NCBI GenBank assembly: GCA_030710605.1
Contig: CP092869.1
Coordinates: 7,211,866-7,275,865, forward strand
Direction: 5' to 3'
Source of the DNA: Cordylochernes scorpioides
Taxonomy: Eukaryota; Arthropoda; Arachnida; Pseudoscorpiones; Chernetidae
DNA: 64,000 nt
Part shown: piece by piece, positions 60,715-64,000 of the stretch
How positions within the stretch are numbered: position 1 is the first letter of the stretch
How the letters are laid out: each line of letters opens with the position of its first letter
Made by a program: the position numbers and the translations under genes
Notes under the pieces: model-generated
Database searches by the model: none
The model's input: the letters and a program-made list of their open reading frames with translations, nothing else
What the model was told of the DNA's origin: nothing

Positions 60715-61165
60715 TTCGCTTTTCAACGGGAAAAAAATATCGAAAACTTAAATTTTATTTAATAAACAAACACATTGAGAAAAAGGTGTTCAAAATTTTA
60801 ATAAATTTATTTTATAAAATTGAACCTAAGGAAAGTTTATACACAGAGTAAATGGTGTCAAATGTGAATATATCAAATATTTTAGGAAAATATCGAATGA
60901 GCTGTCAAATAGGTATACTTCATTAAATCAACTTCCATCATTGCTTAACATATTGTAAATAACTACCTTGAGATTTCTTCTATCTGCTTATGTTGTTGCT
61001 TATTTGTTTGATGTATATGTTTATTCAATGCTCTTTTTTCTTAATTGTTTATTTTCTTTTTGATAATTCTGTTACCTACTCTACTACAATTATTGTAAAT
61101 AGTTACACGCGCAATTATCCAGATCGGATATAGCGTGTCTTGTTTGCAACTGGTAATAAATAAAT
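60715..61165. other. No gene recognised
   Basis: AT-rich. The segment 61090-61165 (TGTAAATAGTTACACGCGCA, then CAACTGGTAATAAATAAATG) looks like a retroposon 3' end. Confidence 0.45.
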
Positions 61166-61448
61166 GAATCAAAATTCGAAACTATTTTAAAGGCGTGTGT
61201 GTGTGTGTGTAAGATTCTTTTTGAAATTAAACAATTTCTACTGCCCTTACTGCAATGGAAAAATTAAAGGGAGGGCCTGGCTCATCAGTGGTGAACCCTC
61301 CCAGCGGTTTCGCCAGTTTAATCTACCATACCGCTGTTATATTGTATTTTTGGAACTTCCTTTTATAGTGATACTGTTGCTAGACTCTTTGAATGGGTAT
61401 TTTAGATTAACTATGGACATAAGCTTTGAGGACAGTAGAATTTCATAT
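61166..61448. repeat. Repeat A, full-length inverted copy
   Basis: AAATTCGAAACTATTTTAAA to GAGGACAGTAGAATTTCATA, including GGCCTGGCTCATCAGTGGTG and CCTCCCAGCGGTTTCGCCAG. A (TG)n run lies at 61196-61209. It parallels 46752-47038 over its whole length. Confidence 0.75.
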
Positions 61449-62365
61449 ATTTATTATACCTTTTCTTGATATCCTAATTTTTAAAACAGAACAGAAATTC
61501 CACTCCACAGTCTACTATAACCCCGGCATAGAATCTTCGTATTTAAATTTTAAATCATACAGCCCAATAAGACACAAAATATCTATAGTGAAAACGTTAA
61601 CTAAACGAATATGGACACATTGTTCTCTGCCGATTTTCAAGAAAATTGAAAAACGAAATATCATCCAAAATCTAAGAAATAATGGATTTCCAATAGATTT
61701 TATATATAAACATTTCTACAACCAATCCCTCACTATAAAACAAACAATATACCGGGCAAATAGTTATCTACAATATTCACCTGCTAATGAAAGATTATCC
61801 CATGAATAGAGGAAATATGGCATAAAATGCTTATTTAGAAATTCCCGAACCATAGGCCAGAGAAACCCCATAACCAAAGCCAATAATAATACAGAGTCGA
61901 GAAACAAGCAGAACGCCATATGCTCCATCTCCTGCCGTCTCTTACATAGGAGAGACCAGCAGATCAATAGACATAAGAGTTAAAGAACATAGCCGTAATA
62001 TCAGAAACCAAGATAACAAATCCTTAATATTCCAGCAGGAAAATTCTACAGGTCATCAATTCAACCTACAAGATGTCACATATCACTTCCATAGCATATT
62101 CTCCAAATACAATAGACTCATTCTAGAATCTTTAATCTCTAAAGACAATAAAAGCATAAACAGAAGATCTATCCCAACAGTTCCAGCATATTCAACACAG
62201 ATAATGCCAACCCCCATTGGAACTGTACCCTCTACAACTGCCACTATTTTTATTTTTGATTTTTCAAATGTATTTCTCTGAATCTCTATTGTATCTGTTG
62301 CACGGAGCCAGTGGCCTGATGAAGCGCGACCGCGTGAAAGCTCACCTCCCGATACCTTAATAAAG
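61449..62365 (+). mobile_element. Penelope-like element fragment (RT end, GIY-YIG, tail)
   Basis: Plus strand from about 61460 encodes PFLDILIFKTEQKFHSTVYY, SPIRHKISIVKTLTKRIWTH and IIQNLRNNGFPIDFIYKHFY, the end of a Penelope-type RT. After decayed sequence a second frame reads YIGETSRSIDIRVKEHSRNI (61943 onward) and NSTGHQFNLQDV, the YIG half of a GIY-YIG endonuclease. Penelope-like elements are defined by RT plus GIY-YIG. The tail holds CCTGATGAAG, a GC hairpin, GTGAAAGCTC and TTAATAAAG. Stops and frameshifts show it is dead, and the RT catalytic part is missing. Confidence 0.85.
62300..62345 (+). ncRNA. Hammerhead-like tail of the Penelope-like element
   Basis: CTGATGA (62314 region), 13 bases AGCGCGACCGCGT, GAAA, then AGCT palindrome and C. 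Both cores and the spacing fit a hammerhead, but stem II pairs only in a shifted register (GCGC with GCGT) and stem I is weak. It may be a decayed ribozyme. Confidence 0.4.
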
Positions 62366-62839
62366 AAACTCTGCAAATATTTTAAATTTATTTAACTCAA
62401 TCATTTATAAATATATAAGTTGCATCATATTAAAATAAATGTATATAGGTATCGTTCGTTTTGTTCCGTGGTGGGTGAGTTTGGACCAAGCACCAGCAAG
62501 GTAGACGAACAAAGGCAAACTAAGTTTAGGACGAGTTAATTCTTCCCGGTCTTCCTGAAAGAACTGCCACAAGAAAAAGAAGAAGAAAAAAAGAGGAAGA
62601 AGGGAGGAAAAAAAGAAGAAAATACTTTTCAAACTAAATCGTCGGTGGTTGGAATAATTTCCTTTGGGAGGGGGCGCTCAGTGTAGTTTGAAATTCTCAG
62701 AATTGCCTCATATTGAACCATAGAGACTGGGGGGTAAACATTCTTCTTTTGTAAACTTATTGAATATATGCCAGCGTTTTGTAATAGATACATGTGCCTT
62801 CCTATATATATATGTTGTTTTAAAATATTATTTTACTCA
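62366..62839. other. No gene recognised
   Basis: A purine-rich run (AAGAAGAAGAAAAAAAGAGG) lies at 62570-62620. No coding or RNA feature recognised. Confidence 0.5.
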
Positions 62840-63130
62840 AAACTATATTATATAGATTAAATACTCTGCTAAATCGACCGCCAGAGGTCACGCTTCACAT
62901 ATAAAAATAATTGTTGTTGTTTCCCGATGGCCGGCTAAAACTTTTGTATATTATGTAAATAATATTTTGTTTTCCTTATTCTACTCGCCTTAAGCCAGGC
63001 ATTACTTTAATCAAATTATGTTTTTCATATATATTCCTTAGCTCAAATAAAGAAATCTCTCTGATCAAAACTATTTTCTTTAATATCATTATGTTACCAC
63101 GACTGCATTACACTAATCCTCAACATGATC
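62840..63130. repeat. Repeat C copy 3
   Basis: AAATCGACCGCCAGAGGTCA, GATGGCCGGCTAAAACTTTT and CGCCTTAAGCCAGGC, same orientation as 36560-36795. Confidence 0.6.
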
Positions 63131-63189
63131 AAGAATTCAACAGAAAATCTCATTCATTTTTTATTTATAACATGTATATATATATATTT

Positions 63190-63505
63190 TTGACACTTTA
63201 AAATGTTATAATACCTTGATAAAGGTTGGCGTTCAGCCATCTGAAATATTGGTAAAATAAATGATATTTTGATCCAATATATGCCTTTTTAATTAAAGAT
63301 TTATCTATGGATTGCTCTATTTTCAAAATAATATGCATATATGAATCGAAATGTTTATATATTTCTGTTAGGACAAGAAATAAAAACAATTATATAAGTA
63401 ATGTTTTTATAACCAACATGTATATTCATTTTTTCTTTTTAAATAGAGCAATCCATAAATAAATCTTTGAATAAAAAGGCATATATTGGATCAAATTATC
63501 ATGGG
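63190..63505. repeat. Inverted pair with Penelope-like tail motif, copy 2
   Basis: TAATACCTTGATAAAGGTTG, GCGTTCAGCCATCTGAAATA on the left and AGAGCAATCCATAAATAAAT, GGCATATATTGGATCAAATT on the right: the same two blocks as 47855-48140, in the reverse arrangement. Confidence 0.55.
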
Positions 63506-63589
63506 GAATAAATGGTCGAAGTTGGGATATGTAAACTCGTCTCGCTTGTTCTTTGTCTTTCGGAGATATCATAGGTTACGTAAGATATA

Positions 63590-64000
63590 TATATATGTGA
63601 TGATGAGTTGCTGTCGACTTATCTGTGATGAGATCCTGTCGACTCATGTAATGATTTGTTGAGTTTGATGTCGCTTTTGTAGAGATCCTGTCGACTACTG
63701 AAATAATGTGAGATCCTGTTGACTCTTGTAGAATCCTGTCGACTACTGAAATAATGTTGAAGTCCTGGTAGCTCTTGTTGTACTGTGTTGACCAAGAGGA
63801 GCAGTCAGGATGTAGAGTTTTCCAGTACCTCTCTGCACCTTGGAAGACCTTTAAAAGTTCTCACAAAATACAGGCAGTCGTGGTCGAGGTAGAGTGGAAA
63901 AACTTGGGGATATCCACACAAAAAACGAAGACACAGTTGCACTAAGAAAGTTCCGTAACAGATAAAAGTTGAGCCAGGAGCGAAAGATGGAGATAGACGA
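63590..64000 (-). repeat. LTR fragment with internal GTCGAC minisatellite
   Basis: 63800-64000 is the inverted relative of 48960-49170 (CAGTACCTCTCTGCA, CAGGCAGTCGTGGTCGAGGT, AAACGAAGACACAGTTGC). Between 63600 and 63790 a GAGATCCTGTCGACT motif recurs about six times, which the other copy lacks. The element runs off the window end. Confidence 0.5.

Noticed and set aside
60568..60762. Open frame across the N run
   Set aside because: It reads through 100 ambiguous bases and is meaningless.
62300..62345. Calling the Penelope tail an active hammerhead
   Set aside because: Both cores are present, but stem II pairs only in a shifted register and stem I has few pairs, so only a hammerhead-like label is justified.

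Overview
This is an AT-rich eukaryotic window, almost certainly from an invertebrate and most likely an arthropod. The evidence is the mix of transposons: a mariner element, HTH plus DDD transposases of a kind common in arthropods, RNase H-bearing non-LTR elements, Ty3/gypsy elements, Helitrons and a Penelope-like element. There are also eukaryotic Pol III tRNA genes and one host-type gene. No bacterial operons, CRISPR arrays or prophage genes are present. Nearly everything is transposon-derived and much is nested. A 100-base N run at 60615-60714 is an assembly gap.

Layout. 1-1290: decayed IS630/Tc1/mariner-superfamily element (minus). 1386-4302: decayed LINE (plus) carrying a tRNA-like insert, a SINE with a 12-bp target duplication and a solo LTR. 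4303-11040: a second LINE (minus; ORF1, endonuclease, RT, RNase H), split at 7117-9080 by a third, 5'-truncated LINE with a 15-bp target duplication. 11165-12420: second copy of the first transposon. 13945-19927: full-length Ty3/gypsy element with almost identical LTRs and open gag and pol. 20090-28012: dispersed repeats, three MITE-type elements, a Helitron and a LINE 3' end. 28125-33779: second gypsy element (minus), with premature stops and a short retroposon inside gag. 33780-56400: MITEs, LINE tails, tandem arrays built from one TIR element, tandem Helitrons, a tRNA-Phe gene and a mariner element. 56687-58228: the only convincing host gene, of the SHCBP1/nessun dorma family (minus). 58400-64000: LINE tails, the assembly gap, a Penelope-like fragment and an LTR fragment.

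Most notable signal. The minus strand of a dispersed repeat at 20232-20285 folds by eye into a complete type I hammerhead ribozyme: cores CTGACGA and GAAA, a 4-bp stem II, a two-part stem I with an internal loop, and a tiny palindromic stem III (ACGCGT) followed by TT at the expected cleavage site. Two degenerate relatives with the same spacing lie at 45747-45800 and 27434-27478. A Penelope-like fragment at 61449-62365 carries a related CTGATGA-hairpin-GAAA tail. Short stem III hammerheads that work as dimers are known from Penelope-like elements and animal retrozymes, so the window probably samples a ribozyme-bearing retroelement family.

Functional reading. Apart from the SHCBP1-like gene and the tRNA-Phe gene, no host pathway can be reconstructed. 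The gypsy element at 13945-19927 is the only element that looks potentially able to produce its own proteins. All coordinates and fold assignments were made by eye from the sequence; no alignment or folding program was run.
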